Below, in pieces: positions 11,289 through 20,061 of a stretch of DNA of 64,000 bases. The notes under the pieces are model-generated. The model ran no database searches. It saw only the letters and a program-made list of their open reading frames with translations, and was not told the DNA's origin. The translations under genes and the position numbers were made by a program. This DNA is from Saccharopolyspora kobensis. GTDB lineage: Bacteria; Actinomycetota; Actinomycetes; Mycobacteriales; Pseudonocardiaceae. The stretch covers positions 144,180 to 208,179 of the forward strand of contig NZ_FNVB01000006.1 in assembly GCF_900108315.1 (NCBI RefSeq), written 5' to 3'. Numbering within the stretch: position 1 is the stretch's first letter; every line of letters begins with the position of its first letter.

Positions 11289-11331
11289 GAACGGCCTGCT
11301 CGCCTCGGTGGTGAGCAGGCCGTTCATTTTC
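11289..11331 (+). terminator. leuA intrinsic terminator
   Basis: GAACGGCCTGCTC (11289-11301) and GAGCAGGCCGTTC (11313-11325) form a perfect 13-bp stem with an 11-nt loop, followed by ATTTTCT. It starts 10 bp after the leuA stop codon. Confidence 0.9.
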
Positions 11332-11371
11332 TCCACAGGCCTGTGGAGAACTGTGCACAGGCTGTGGACAA
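11329..11371. promoter_or_regulatory. Cluster of DnaA-box-like 9-mers
   Basis: Within 43 bp: TTCTCCACA (11329-11337, +), its reverse complement (11342-11350), the palindrome CTGTGCACAG (11351-11360) and TGTGGACAA (11363-11371, the complement of TTGTCCACA). TTGTCCACA is the preferred high-GC actinobacterial DnaA box. The cluster lies in the leuA-DedA convergent gap, far from any dnaA, dnaN or oriC gene in this window. Confidence 0.45.
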
Positions 11372-11467
11372 CTTGGGGAGAAGTTGGGGACGGATCGTCC
11401 GACCCGATGTTCGGCACGGCGCTCCACCAGCGGTGATACCGGGAAGCGCCCTCGTCGAGGTGGACCG

Positions 11468-12109
11468 TCACGGAACCTTCGCGTCGGTGTCGACCTGATC
11501 CTGTTCGTCGGCTTCGTCCGCCTTCTCCGCACGACGGCGCACCACGCGCACGATCAGCCAGCCGATCACCACCGTGACCAGCAGGGCGATCCAGGAGAAC
11601 CGGTGGAACCACTGCCCCGCGACCAGGCCGAACACGTACGACAGGGTGGTCACCGTGCCCGCCCAGGCGATGCCGCCGGTCGCGTTCGCGATCAGGAACT
11701 TGCGGTACGGCATGCCGAGGATGCCGGCCAGCGGACCGGCCAGGATGCGCAGCAGCGCGACGAACCGCCCGCCGAACACCGCCCAGGCGCCCCAGCGGTC
11801 GAACATCCGCTCGGCCTGCCGCACCGGCTTCGGCCCGAAGTGCTTCGGCAGCTTGCGCCCGAGCCAGCCCAGCAGGTTCCGCCCGTAGCGCTTGCCGACC
11901 GCGTAGCCGACCGAATCGCCGATGATCGCCCCGCTCGCCGCGACGACGCCGAGCGCGATCGGGTTGACGATGCCCTGCGAGGCGGCGACACCCGCGCTGA
12001 CCAGCATGATCTCGCCGGGCAGTGGGATCCCCACGCTCTCCAGGCCGATGATCAACCCCACCACCAGGTAGATCACCCCTGGTGGGATCGAGTCCAGCAG
12101 TTCGATCAT
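11468..12109 (-). CDS. DedA-family membrane protein
   Basis: 213 residues from ATG 12109 (MIELLDSIPPGVIYLVVGLI). The DedA/SNARE-associated domain is visible: ESVGIPLPGEIMLVSAGVAA near the N-terminus, then GDSVGYAVGKRYGRNLL, and the signature FGGRFVALLRILAGPLAGILGMPYRKF. About five membrane spans. DedA proteins are membrane proteins linked to lipid carrier recycling and pH or membrane-potential homeostasis. A charged acidic tail (RRRAEKADEADEQDQVD) ends the protein. It is convergent with leuA. Confidence 0.9.
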   Translation of the reverse strand: MIELLDSIPPGVIYLVVGLIIGLESVGIPLPGEIMLVSAGVAASQGIVNPIALGVVAASGAIIGDSVGYAVGKRYGRNLLGWLGRKLPKHFGPKPVRQAERMFDRWGAWAVFGGRFVALLRILAGPLAGILGMPYRKFLIANATGGIAWAGTVTTLSYVFGLVAGQWFHRFSWIALLVTVVIGWLIVRVVRRRAEKADEADEQDQVDTDAKVP

Positions 12110-12301
12110 CGAGGTCCGTTCCGGGTCGGGTTCCGCGCGGTCGTCGAGGCTGCGACCGGCCACCGGCCAGAGTACGTATCCGCAGCAGGCGCCGTCGCCG
12201 GGAACCTGGCTTCCGAGCACACGTCTGGCGCGGTCGCGCGTCGAGTGTGACCGTAACCACACGGAGCACCCGCTTGCGAATGTCCGCAGGGGGAGGGCAT
12301 T

Positions 12302-13426
12302 TTGCGCATCATCGGCATTCGGCACATACCGGTCGTCGTGCCGTTCCGCGACGCGGAGCAGTGGCCGCCCGGACGGCGCGGCCTGGTCAGCGTGCTGATC
12401 GAGATCGACACCGACGAGGGGATCACCGGCATCGGCGAGGCTCCGGCGCACCCGTCGGCGGACATCGTGCTCGCCGTGCTGCGCTCGGTCGAGCGCTTCG
12501 CCATCGGCGAGGACCCGTTCCGCACCGAGCGCATCGCGCGGCTCGGCGAGGTGGTCGGCACCTGGCACGCGGTGGGCACCACCAGCCCCGCACTGGCAGC
12601 CATCGACATGGCCTGCTGGGACATCGTCGGCAAGGCCTGCGGCCAACCGCTGGTCAACCTCTTCGGCGGTGCGCTGCGCGAGGACGTCGAATACCTGCAC
12701 CAGATCCCGCCCGGCCCGCCGGACCGGATGCGGGACCTGGCCGCGCTGGGTGCCGCTGCCGGCTCCGAGAGCTTCCACGTGCAGGTCGGCGCCGACCTCG
12801 ACACCGACGTGGAGCGGGTCGCGGCCGTCCGGGACGGCATCGGACCTGGCCGGTCGATCCGCGTCGACGCAGGCGAAGCCTGGTCGCCCGCGACGGCGTT
12901 GCGGGCGCTGCGCGCCTTGGCTCCCTACGGCATCGAGTTCGCCGGGCAACCGGTGTCCGCCCGCAACATCCCGGAGATGGCCCGCCTCCGCGCGCACACC
13001 GGGACTCCGCTGCTCGCGGGCCCGCTGTGCCGCGCCCAGCAGCTCGAGGTGATCCGGCACGGCGCGGCCGACGCGATCTCGGCGGACAACGCGCTGGACG
13101 GCGGCCTGCTGAACCTGAAGCGCTCGGCGGGCATCTGCCAGGCGGCGGGCCTCCCGATCGTCAAGCACAGCCTCGGCGAGCTGGGCGTGGCCACCTGCGC
13201 GGCGGCGCACCTGATCGCGGCCACCCCGGGCTTCGACCACGCCAACCAGTCCTACCGCGCGCTGCTGTCCGATGACGTGCTCGAAGGCGGCCCGCTGCCG
13301 CACCGCAACGGCAGGCTGCGGATCCCGGACGCGCCGGGCATCGGCGTCGAGCTGGACCGCGACCGCCTGGCCCGCTACGCGGAGCTGCACCAGACCGCGG
13401 GCGAGGAGTTCGAGCCCGGGCTCTGA
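12302..13426 (+). CDS. Enolase-superfamily protein with degenerate metal site
   Basis: 374 residues; a TTG start at 12302 is supported by GGGGGAGG 7 nt upstream. The fold is clearly mandelate-racemase/muconate-lactonizing: N-terminal capping domain (VLIEIDTDEGITGIGEAPAH), AIDMACWDIVGKACGQPLVNLFGG, then the barrel. Asp189 of RVDAGEAW keeps the first metal ligand position. The second ligand position reads FAGQP (Gly215 where Glu is usual), the third reads LLAGPL (Gly240-Pro241 where Asp-Glu is usual), and the K-x-K pair is HVQ (159-161). It may therefore not enolise acids at all. The product should not be given an EC number. Confidence 0.8.
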   Translation: MRIIGIRHIPVVVPFRDAEQWPPGRRGLVSVLIEIDTDEGITGIGEAPAHPSADIVLAVLRSVERFAIGEDPFRTERIARLGEVVGTWHAVGTTSPALAAIDMACWDIVGKACGQPLVNLFGGALREDVEYLHQIPPGPPDRMRDLAALGAAAGSESFHVQVGADLDTDVERVAAVRDGIGPGRSIRVDAGEAWSPATALRALRALAPYGIEFAGQPVSARNIPEMARLRAHTGTPLLAGPLCRAQQLEVIRHGAADAISADNALDGGLLNLKRSAGICQAAGLPIVKHSLGELGVATCAAAHLIAATPGFDHANQSYRALLSDDVLEGGPLPHRNGRLRIPDAPGIGVELDRDRLARYAELHQTAGEEFEPGL

Positions 13427-14076
13427 AGCGGGCGGGTCATACTGCGGTCGTAGTCGATGACCACTGGAATCAACGTCCAGACCGGCCAACACACTCGACC
13501 AAAGACGGTACTGCGCGCGCCGTCCGTTCGGCAGCATGTTGTTACGTCGCGGGATGCCGAGCGACGCCCCTGGGGAACGGGGTCAGGGGGACGGGCCGGA
13601 GGGGCGGGGGAACAACGTCGGGGACCGGCCCTCCCTCTGCATCCGTCTCGCCGCCCGCGGAACCGGCGGTGGCACCACTGATCGAACGGCGGTGACACCC
13701 GCTCGGACGAGGTGCAGTGCCGCGAGGCGGGGGTCAGGTTCAAAGCGGTAGGTGGCTGGTTTTGGGGTGCAGCGATTTCAATTGAAATTGGCTTGGTCGC
13801 GCTTTCGGCGGAGGCCGCGGTGCCGAGCAGCCAATTTCAAGTGAAATCGCAGAGGTTCGTCACCGAGGTCGTGGGGGAGCTGGCGCGGCGGGACTGAGGT
13901 CGTTGTGGCGGCGTCAGTTTCTCTTGGAATTGGATCCGGAACCGACCGCGCCTGTACACCGAAAGCAAGGGCGAAGGACCCATCGCCGCGCGGTGACATC
14001 GCGGATCTTGCTCTTGAGGACTCCTGCTGGAAGATTCGGTGACCGATCCGATCACTCTGGTCCCGGGAGCTGGCGC
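13427..14076. other. Long intergenic region with two palindromic repeats
   Basis: About 650 bp without a convincing gene. It contains ATTTCAATTGAAAT at 13775-13788 and the one-mismatch copy ATTTCAAGTGAAAT at 13834-13847, 59 bp apart start to start. Short open frames run across the repeats but have no ribosome sites or codon signature. Confidence 0.6.
13775..13847. repeat. Pair of ATTTC-N4-GAAAT palindromes
   Basis: Two 14-bp palindromes (13775-13788 core AATT; 13834-13847 core AAGT) flank a GC-rich spacer of 45 bp. They belong to the same family as the clusters at 21447-21634, 29924-30084 and 38873-38999. This copy lacks the central composite element. Confidence 0.75.
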
Positions 14077-14631
14077 ATGGGCGAGCAGAAGGACCGGATG
14101 CTGCGCGGTGAGTGGTACCTCGACGACCCGGAGCTGGTCGCGGATAGGAAGCGCTGCTGGCGGGTGCTCGACAGGTTCAACGCGACCGGCGCCGACGACG
14201 ACGCCGAGCGCCGTCGGCTCTTGGAATCGCTGTTCGCCGAGTTCGGCCCAGGCGCCTGCGTCCTGCCGCGCTTCCTGTGCAGCTACGGCTCGCAGATCAG
14301 CATCGGCGCCAACAGCTTCGTCAACAACGACGCCCTCTTCATGGACGACGCCGCGATCTCAATCGGCGAGGACGTCCGGATCGGCCCGCGCGCGCAGTTT
14401 CTCACCGCCCTGCACCCGCTGGAGGAGCACGAACGGCGCCGCGCCGGGTGGGAGCGCCCCGAACCCATCACGATCGGCGACAACGCCTGGCTCGGTGGCG
14501 GCGTGATCGTCTGCCCCGGCGTCAGCATCGGCGCGGACGCGGTCGTCGGGGCGGGAAGCGTGGTCGTCCGCGATGTTCCTGAGCGCGTGTTCGCCGCGGG
14601 CAACGCGGCTCGGGTGATCCGGCAGCTCTGA
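14077..14631 (+). CDS. Maltose/galactoside O-acetyltransferase-type hexapeptide protein
   Basis: 184 residues from ATG 14077 with GGGAGC upstream. The N-terminus (MLRGEWYLDDPELVADRKRC) is the Maa-type cap domain. Left-handed beta-helix turns follow, with NSFVNNDALFMDDAAISIG, then the catalytic region RAQFLTALHPLEEHERR (His in LHP), and ITIGDNAWLGGGVIVCPGVSIGADAVVGAGSVVVRDV. Such enzymes transfer acetyl from acetyl-CoA to sugar hydroxyls in the cytoplasm. The acceptor is not predictable. It stands alone upstream of an unrelated two-gene unit. Confidence 0.88.
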   Translation: MGEQKDRMLRGEWYLDDPELVADRKRCWRVLDRFNATGADDDAERRRLLESLFAEFGPGACVLPRFLCSYGSQISIGANSFVNNDALFMDDAAISIGEDVRIGPRAQFLTALHPLEEHERRRAGWERPEPITIGDNAWLGGGVIVCPGVSIGADAVVGAGSVVVRDVPERVFAAGNAARVIRQL

Positions 14632-14782
14632 GCGCGCGGCGTTCGGGTTGTCGTGCTGGGCGAGGCGTGTGAAGTTGCGGTGGTCTCCGTTGCCCGGACC
14701 ACCCGATCGGTGTACCGAACTTGATGATGGGTGGTGCACGGGGTTCAGTCAGGCACCGGAAGACAGCAGTGCCGAGGTGAAC

Positions 14783-14989
14783 ATGTGGCCGATCGAAGAC
14801 CCGTGCGAGCAGTTGCGGTGGCGCATCCCGTGCCGACCGCCCGCGACCGGGAGCGTGTCCGTGCTGGTGGTGGGTGATCGGGTCGCCGTCGTGCTGCCGC
14901 CCGGGGAAACGCTGGTGTTCACCGCGGACGAGGCCGACGGGCTCGCCGCGCTGCTGGACAAGGCCGTCGGGTTCGTGACGAACCGGTAG
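14783..14989 (+). CDS. Small hypothetical protein
   Basis: 68 residues (MWPIEDPCEQLRWRIPCRPP...) from ATG 14783, with GAGGTG just upstream. The second half (SVLVVGDRVAVVLPPGETLVF, then ADEADGLAALLDKAVGFV) looks like a short beta-strand pair followed by one helix. It is followed 11 bp later by the glycosidase-like gene, so the two are probably co-transcribed. No family recognised. Confidence 0.55.
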   Translation: MWPIEDPCEQLRWRIPCRPPATGSVSVLVVGDRVAVVLPPGETLVFTADEADGLAALLDKAVGFVTNR

Positions 14990-15000
14990 GAGGGTGCCGC

Positions 15001-16635
15001 GTGGGACTGATCGACACCGACCTCAGCTTCGATCCGCGCGACCCCTACTTCCCCGCTCCCGGCGCGACCGGCGTCGAATGGGCACTGCAGGTGTTCACCA
15101 CCACCAATGGATACGGCCTCGACGCCGGCGCCCGGCTCAGCGATGACCGGCGGCACCTGCGCGCCGACCGGTACTCCCGGCTCGGCCAGCAGCAGCCGGT
15201 GGAGGCCGGTTCGGTCGACGTCGAGGTCAGCGACAGCGGCGGCGTGCTCCAGTGGTCGATCACGGCCCGCCACGCCGAGCCGATCAAGTCCGTCAAGCTG
15301 CTGCTGCGCGGTCTGCCGCCCGATCAGCTGCGCGCCGGGTGGTGGGCGCCGAACACCGGTCGCGGCTGGGCGCACGGCGTCAACGGCCAGCGGTTCCAGC
15401 TCGAATACCCGGGCCCGGACTGGGCGACGCCGTGGGTGGCCGCGGGCACCGAGCAGAGCGGGTTCGTCCTCAGCGTCCGGGATCCGCTGGTGCGGCGGCA
15501 GATCCTGCACGTCCACCAGCCGCGCTACGCGCCGGGTCCGATCGCGGAGCTGGTGCACCTGCCGATGGCCAGCGCGCGCCGGAGCAGCTACCAGGTCCCG
15601 CCGATCCGCCTCCGGCTCGGCACCGACGCGCGGACCGCGGACGCCGACCTCGACGAGCACATGGCCTTCGTGGAGCGCGTCCACGACCTGCGGCCCTGGA
15701 GCACCCGCCCGGACGTGCCGGCGTGGATGCGCGACATCGCGCTGGTGGTGACGCTGCACGGCCAGCACTGGACGGGTTACGTGTTCAACACGTTCCCGCG
15801 GATGGCCGAGGCGCTGGGGTTCGTCGCGCAGCACATCGAACCGCACCGCGTGCTGGCGTACCTGCCGGGCTGGGAGGGCCGCTACTACTACGCCTACCCG
15901 CAGTACCGCCCCGGTGAGGACATGGGCGGCGCCGAGGGATTCGCCGCGCTCACCCGCACCGCGCGGGAGCTGGGCGTGCGGCTGATGCCGATGTACGGCG
16001 GGCACGGCGCGAACGTCGTCCAGTACCCGCCGTGGGAGCAGGCCGTGCTGCGCAACGACACCGACCGGTACGTGGAGCTGCTGAACCGGCCGGACTGGGA
16101 CGGCGACCGGGTCGGCGAGGGCGATCAGGTGTTCCTCAACCCCGGTGAACCGCGGTTCCGCGAGCACCTGGTGGAGTCGATCTCCGCGACGGTGCGCGAC
16201 TTCGGCGTCGATGCGGCGTTCCTGGACACCCTCGGCTTCTGGTTCAACGACCCGCGCCACGACGTGGTCGACGGCTACCGGCAGCTGGTCGGCGAGCTGC
16301 GCGACCGCCACCCGGAGCTGGTGCTGGCGGTGGAGGGCTGGTGGGACGCCCTGTCGGCGGTCTTCCCGCTGAGCCAGCAGTGGTACGGCATGGATCGCGA
16401 CCTGCGCGCTCCCCGCGTGCTCACGCGCTACGCCCGCACCACCGCCCACCTCGCGGAGGGCACTCCCGGCCCGGGCAGCACGGGCGTGCACGAGAAGGGC
16501 TTCCTGCACCGCCCGGCCGACGTCTTCCACGAGGGCCACATCCCGGTCGTCGGCATCGTGGACACGACGCTGCCCGCCCAGGCCGACGAGGTCGCCGCGA
16601 TCTGCCGCTGGGCCGCCGAGCACGCCCCGAGGTAG
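15001..16635 (+). CDS. Glycoside-hydrolase-like TIM-barrel protein
   Basis: 544 residues, GTG start 11 bp after the small upstream gene. The N-terminal 210 residues are beta-rich (WALQVFTTTNGYGLDAGARL, then WSITARHAEPIKSVKLLLRG), and the C-terminal 300 form a probable barrel: AWMRDIALVVTLHGQHWTGY, HRVLAYLPGWEGRYYY, LMPMYGGHGANV, VDAAFLDTLGFWFNDP, LVLAVEGWWDALSAVF. The Asp of AFLDT and Glu of VEGWW are placed like a nucleophile/acid pair, as in uncharacterised (DUF6259-like) glycosidase families. There is no signal peptide, so it acts in the cytoplasm. The substrate is unknown and the family assignment is tentative. Confidence 0.6.
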   Translation: MGLIDTDLSFDPRDPYFPAPGATGVEWALQVFTTTNGYGLDAGARLSDDRRHLRADRYSRLGQQQPVEAGSVDVEVSDSGGVLQWSITARHAEPIKSVKLLLRGLPPDQLRAGWWAPNTGRGWAHGVNGQRFQLEYPGPDWATPWVAAGTEQSGFVLSVRDPLVRRQILHVHQPRYAPGPIAELVHLPMASARRSSYQVPPIRLRLGTDARTADADLDEHMAFVERVHDLRPWSTRPDVPAWMRDIALVVTLHGQHWTGYVFNTFPRMAEALGFVAQHIEPHRVLAYLPGWEGRYYYAYPQYRPGEDMGGAEGFAALTRTARELGVRLMPMYGGHGANVVQYPPWEQAVLRNDTDRYVELLNRPDWDGDRVGEGDQVFLNPGEPRFREHLVESISATVRDFGVDAAFLDTLGFWFNDPRHDVVDGYRQLVGELRDRHPELVLAVEGWWDALSAVFPLSQQWYGMDRDLRAPRVLTRYARTTAHLAEGTPGPGSTGVHEKGFLHRPADVFHEGHIPVVGIVDTTLPAQADEVAAICRWAAEHAPR

Positions 16636-16879
16636 CGCGCGGCGTCGTCGACGCGTGTTACGAGATCCGGACATCGTCCCAACGCCGCCAAGACATCCGC
16701 TCGCGAGCATCGAGTGCACGAGACGCCGAGCGAACGATCGGAGGCGGTCGAGCATGAAGCACAACATCATCGAGCGGGGCACCTTCGCGTCCTCGGAGTG
16801 ACGCCCTGATCGTCACCGGGTGGGTCTTCGACCTGCCCCGGTCGAGAACACCGGCCGACCGATCGGTCGCCGCATCGCG

Positions 16880-17482
16880 CTAAGCCCAGCCCGCTTCCAC
16901 CGACCGCCGGCATTCCTCCGGATCGTCGCCCGCGCTGACGAACAGCGCGGTCAGCATGGGCACCGCGTCGGCGAGCACCTGCTGCGGCAGCGGGCCGGTG
17001 GTGACCAGCGAGGCGAGCCCGTGGCCGATCACCCAGCCCTGCCTCGCCAACCGCGCGGAATCGACGTCGGCCCGGAAGCGGCCGATCTCCTTCGCCCGGT
17101 CGGCGGCGCGCACGAGGCTGTGCAGGGTCTCGTCCGCGGCGGCGGCGTCCTCGAGCTCGAAGCCCGCGTCGAACATGACCCGGTAGAGGTCGGGGTTCTC
17201 GACGGCGTTGGCCGCGTAGGCGGCGCCCAGCGCGGCGAGGTCGCGCACCGGGTCCGAGGTCGTCGGCACTTCGGAGAGCTTGGCCGCGAGGCGGGTGAAG
17301 CCCTCCTGCCGCAGCGATTTCCACAGGCCGTCCATGCCGCCGAAGTAGGTGTAGACGGCCATCGTCGACACACCGGTGCCCTCGACCAGCGCGCGGAGCG
17401 TGACCGGCTGCCGGGTGCGGAGCATGTGCGCGGCCCGTTCCAGCAGCCGGGCGCGAACCTCGGGATCCTTCGCCCTCGCCAT
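16880..17482 (-). CDS. TetR-family regulator
   Basis: 200 residues. The N-terminal HTH (VTLRALVEGTGVSTMAVYTYFGGMDGLWKSL) is a standard TetR DNA-binding domain; the C-terminal part (ALGAAYAANAVENPDLYRVMF) is the TetR_C WHG-like ligand domain. It is divergent from a ridA gene with a palindrome (17495-17509) in between, so it probably controls itself and ridA. The inducer is unknown. Confidence 0.9.
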   Translation of the reverse strand: MARAKDPEVRARLLERAAHMLRTRQPVTLRALVEGTGVSTMAVYTYFGGMDGLWKSLRQEGFTRLAAKLSEVPTTSDPVRDLAALGAAYAANAVENPDLYRVMFDAGFELEDAAAADETLHSLVRAADRAKEIGRFRADVDSARLARQGWVIGHGLASLVTTGPLPQQVLADAVPMLTALFVSAGDDPEECRRSVEAGWA

Positions 17483-17494
17483 GGCACCAGATTA

Positions 17495-17509
17495 CATAGC
17501 ATCGCTATG
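17495..17509. promoter_or_regulatory. Probable TetR operator between tetR and ridA
   Basis: CATAGC-ATC-GCTATG is a perfect 6-bp-arm inverted repeat centred 20 bp upstream of the tetR start. The AT-rich arms also supply TAGCAT and TATGCT, which could be -10 elements for the two divergent promoters, so binding would block both. Confidence 0.7.
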
Positions 17510-17542
17510 CTTTCGCCGTTGGCATCTCCCGAGGAGGAAACC

Positions 17543-17950
17543 GTGGCCGTGGAACTGGTCAACCCCGACTGCCTGCCCAAGCCCGACGTGTACCGCCAGC
17601 TGTCCATCGCCAGCGGGTCGAAGCTCGTGTTCCTCGCCGGGCAGGTCGCCCGCGACGCCGACGGCACACCGGTCGGCGGCGGCGACTTCGCCGCGCAGGT
17701 CGAGCAGTGCTACCTCAACATCGGCCGGGCCCTGACCGAGATCGGCGGGTCCTTCGACGACGTCGCGAAGCTCACCGTCTACGTCGTGGACTGGACGCCC
17801 GAGAAGATGCCGCTGCTGGGCGAGGGCGTGAGCCGGGCGGCCGCGAAGCTCGGCATCGACCCGGTCAAGCCGATCACCCTGCTCGGCGTCGCGGCGCTGG
17901 GCGAACCGGACCTGATGGTCGAGGTCGAGGCCACCGCGGTCATCGAATAG
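17543..17950 (+). CDS. RidA-family (YjgF/YER057c/UK114) protein
   Basis: 135 residues, GTG start preceded by GAGGAGGAAA. The order of elements fits RidA: KLVFLAGQVARDADGTPVGG, then AQVEQCYLNIGRALTEIGGS, FDDVAKLTVYVVDW and LLGVAALGEPDLMVEVEATA. RidA proteins hydrolyse reactive enamine/imine intermediates released by PLP enzymes. However, the usual catalytic Arg in the I-R-x-A type position near residue 110 is not obvious (LLGVAALG), so this may be one of the Rid subfamilies without that activity. It is divergently paired with a TetR regulator. Confidence 0.85.
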   Translation: MAVELVNPDCLPKPDVYRQLSIASGSKLVFLAGQVARDADGTPVGGGDFAAQVEQCYLNIGRALTEIGGSFDDVAKLTVYVVDWTPEKMPLLGEGVSRAAAKLGIDPVKPITLLGVAALGEPDLMVEVEATAVIE

Positions 17951-18850
17951 CTAGCGGCCGGCGACGGTCTCGGCTTCGGCCACCAAGGCGTCGAGAACCA
18001 GCTGGACCGCCGGGCGTTCCGTGGCTCCTCGCCGGGAGACGACCTCGATGTTGCGGCCCGCTCGGACTCCGCTGAGCGGGCGCAGCGCCACCGCGCGGAG
18101 GTTCGCCGAGTACCGGGGCAGCAGCGCGACGCCGAAGCCGTCGGCGACCAGCACTTCGGTGATCCTGAAGTCGTTGATCCGCTGCACGACCTCCGGCCGC
18201 ACGCCGGTGCGGACGGCCAGCGAGCGCAGCACGTCGTCCACCGGGAACCCGACGTCCACGCTCAGCCACGGCTCGCCCACCAGCTCGGCGGGTTCGACGC
18301 GCTCCTTCGCGGCCAGCGGATGGCCGAGCGGGAGCGCGACGTCAAGCGGTTCGCGCAGCAGCGGCGTGATCGTCGTGCGCTCGCTGTCGAACGGCGGCGC
18401 CTGGTCGTCCCGGTGCGCGACCACCAGGTCGAAGTCCGCGGTCAGCTCCGGGACCTCCACCGGCGTCATGTCCACGTCGCGGCACTCCACCCGCACCTTG
18501 GGGTGCGCCCGCATCCGCCGCAGCAGGCCGGAGAGCAGCAGGAACGCCCCGGACGGGAAGATCGCCACCCGCACCACGCCCCGCGGCGTCGACCGGTAGC
18601 TGTCCAGCTCCGCCTCGGCGCGGTCCAGCGCGGCCAGCACCTCGTCCGCCCGCGCCGCCAGGCTCCAGCCGGCATCGGTGAGCCGCAGGCCGCGACCCGC
18701 GGGCTCGGTCAGCTGGACACCGACCTCGGCCTGCAGCGCCCGGATCTGCTGCGAGACGGCGGACGGCGTGTAGGAGAGGGCCTTGGCGACAGCGGTGACG
18801 GTCCCCCGGTCGGCCAGCTCGCGCAAGAGCCGCAACCTGCGAACGTCCAT
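17951..18850 (-). CDS. LysR-family regulator
   Basis: 299 residues with the typical LysR N-terminus (MDVRRLRLLRELADRGTVTA, then AKALSYTPSAVSQQIRALQ) and a periplasmic-binding-like effector domain (RVAIFPSGAFLLLSGLLRRM). Its stop codon directly abuts the ridA stop (17948-17953). It is divergent from the EamA exporter gene, the usual arrangement for a LysR regulator and its target, with about 185 bp between the starts. Confidence 0.92.
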   Translation of the reverse strand: MDVRRLRLLRELADRGTVTAVAKALSYTPSAVSQQIRALQAEVGVQLTEPAGRGLRLTDAGWSLAARADEVLAALDRAEAELDSYRSTPRGVVRVAIFPSGAFLLLSGLLRRMRAHPKVRVECRDVDMTPVEVPELTADFDLVVAHRDDQAPPFDSERTTITPLLREPLDVALPLGHPLAAKERVEPAELVGEPWLSVDVGFPVDDVLRSLAVRTGVRPEVVQRINDFRITEVLVADGFGVALLPRYSANLRAVALRPLSGVRAGRNIEVVSRRGATERPAVQLVLDALVAEAETVAGR

Positions 18851-19035
18851 GGATGGAGGTTACGCACCCCCTGATCGGCCCTGGTCAGGACACCGAATGC
18901 GGCCAACCGCGCCGGCGCTGGTCGCGTGACCGGCGCCTCCTCGTCCCGGATGCTGGATGTCCATGAAGGACTACTACACGCTTGATGCAATTAGTGTTGC
19001 TTGTTCTACACAGTTGGGCGGCGCAAGCTTGGTGC

Positions 19036-19938
19036 GTGAATCCCCGGGATCGTTCGCTGGCCGTCCTCGTCGCCGTGCTGTGGGGCGCCAACTTCATCGC
19101 CCTCGACTTCGGGCTCGGCCACTTCCCGCCGTTCTTCTTCGCCGCGCTGCGCTTCGCCGTGCTGCTGCCGGTGCTGTTCTTCGTGCCCCGGCCGGACGTG
19201 CCGTGGAAGTGGCTGCTCGGCTACGGGTTCTTCTTCGGCGCCATGCAGTTCGCGTTCCTGTTCGTGGCGATGAACATCGGGATGCCGACCGGCCTGGCCT
19301 CGCTGGTGCAGCAGGCCTCCGCGCCGTTCACCGTGGCGCTCGGGGCGCTGCTGCTGCGGGAGCGGATCACCTCGGTGCAGATCGTCGGCATCCTCACCGC
19401 GGTGCTCGGGATGGTGGTGATCGGCTGGAACCGCGCGCAGAGCGCCGCCCTGCTGCCGATGCTGATCACCGTGTGCGGCGCCTTCTCGTGGGCGCTGGGC
19501 AACCTGTGCGCGCGGAAGGCCAACCCGCCGAACCCGCTGCACCTGACGCTGTGGATCGCGATCGTGCCGCCGCTGCCGATGTTCGCGATGTCCGCCGCCT
19601 TCGAAGGGCCGACCGCCGGGTTGCGGGCGCTGACGACGGTCTTCGACTCGACCACCGGTTGGTACGCGCTCGCCGGCCTCGCCTACACCTCGCTGCTGGC
19701 GTCGGTCATCGGCTCCGGGCTGTGGACGACCCTGATGGGCCGCTACCCGGCGAGCCGGGTGGCACCGTTCTCGCTGCTGGTGCCGGTCGTCGGGTTCACC
19801 ACCGCGTGGCTGGTCCTGGGCGAGCACCCGGACCCGGTCGAGCTCGCCGCGGGCGCGGTGGTGGTCACCGGCGTCCTGCTCGGCAGCCTCAACCTGAAGA
19901 AGCGCCGAGTCCAGGAACCGGTCCTGGAACGGGTGTGA
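19036..19938 (+). CDS. EamA-family (DMT) exporter
   Basis: 300 residues, two EamA repeats, about ten membrane spans (RSLAVLVAVLWGANFIALDF opens; a second repeat begins LLPMLITVCGAFSWALGNLC). These DMT-superfamily transporters export amino acids or metabolites. The GTG at 19036 gives the usual N-terminus (VNPRDRSLAVLVAVLWG); the open frame extends to 18982 but nothing there has a ribosome site. It is divergent from a LysR gene, which probably controls it. Confidence 0.88.
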   Translation: MNPRDRSLAVLVAVLWGANFIALDFGLGHFPPFFFAALRFAVLLPVLFFVPRPDVPWKWLLGYGFFFGAMQFAFLFVAMNIGMPTGLASLVQQASAPFTVALGALLLRERITSVQIVGILTAVLGMVVIGWNRAQSAALLPMLITVCGAFSWALGNLCARKANPPNPLHLTLWIAIVPPLPMFAMSAAFEGPTAGLRALTTVFDSTTGWYALAGLAYTSLLASVIGSGLWTTLMGRYPASRVAPFSLLVPVVGFTTAWLVLGEHPDPVELAAGAVVVTGVLLGSLNLKKRRVQEPVLERV

Positions 19939-20061
19939 GTTCGTGGTCGCTCTGCCGGGGTGGTCGCCCAGCGGAATGCGCCGGACCGCGGGTGCATGCC
20001 CAATGCGCGGCGGAGAGGCCGTCGCTCAGAACCGCTTGCACGAGCGCGGACGACAGTGTTC

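Noticed and set aside
13712..13897. 61-codon frame across the palindromes at 13.8 kb
   Set aside because: Runs through palindromic repeats, no ribosome site and no similarity to neighbours.
16754..16801. 15-codon ORF (MKHNIIERGTFASSE) with GGAGGCGG upstream
   Set aside because: Good ribosome site but too short, no family and no neighbour to control; left as unproven.
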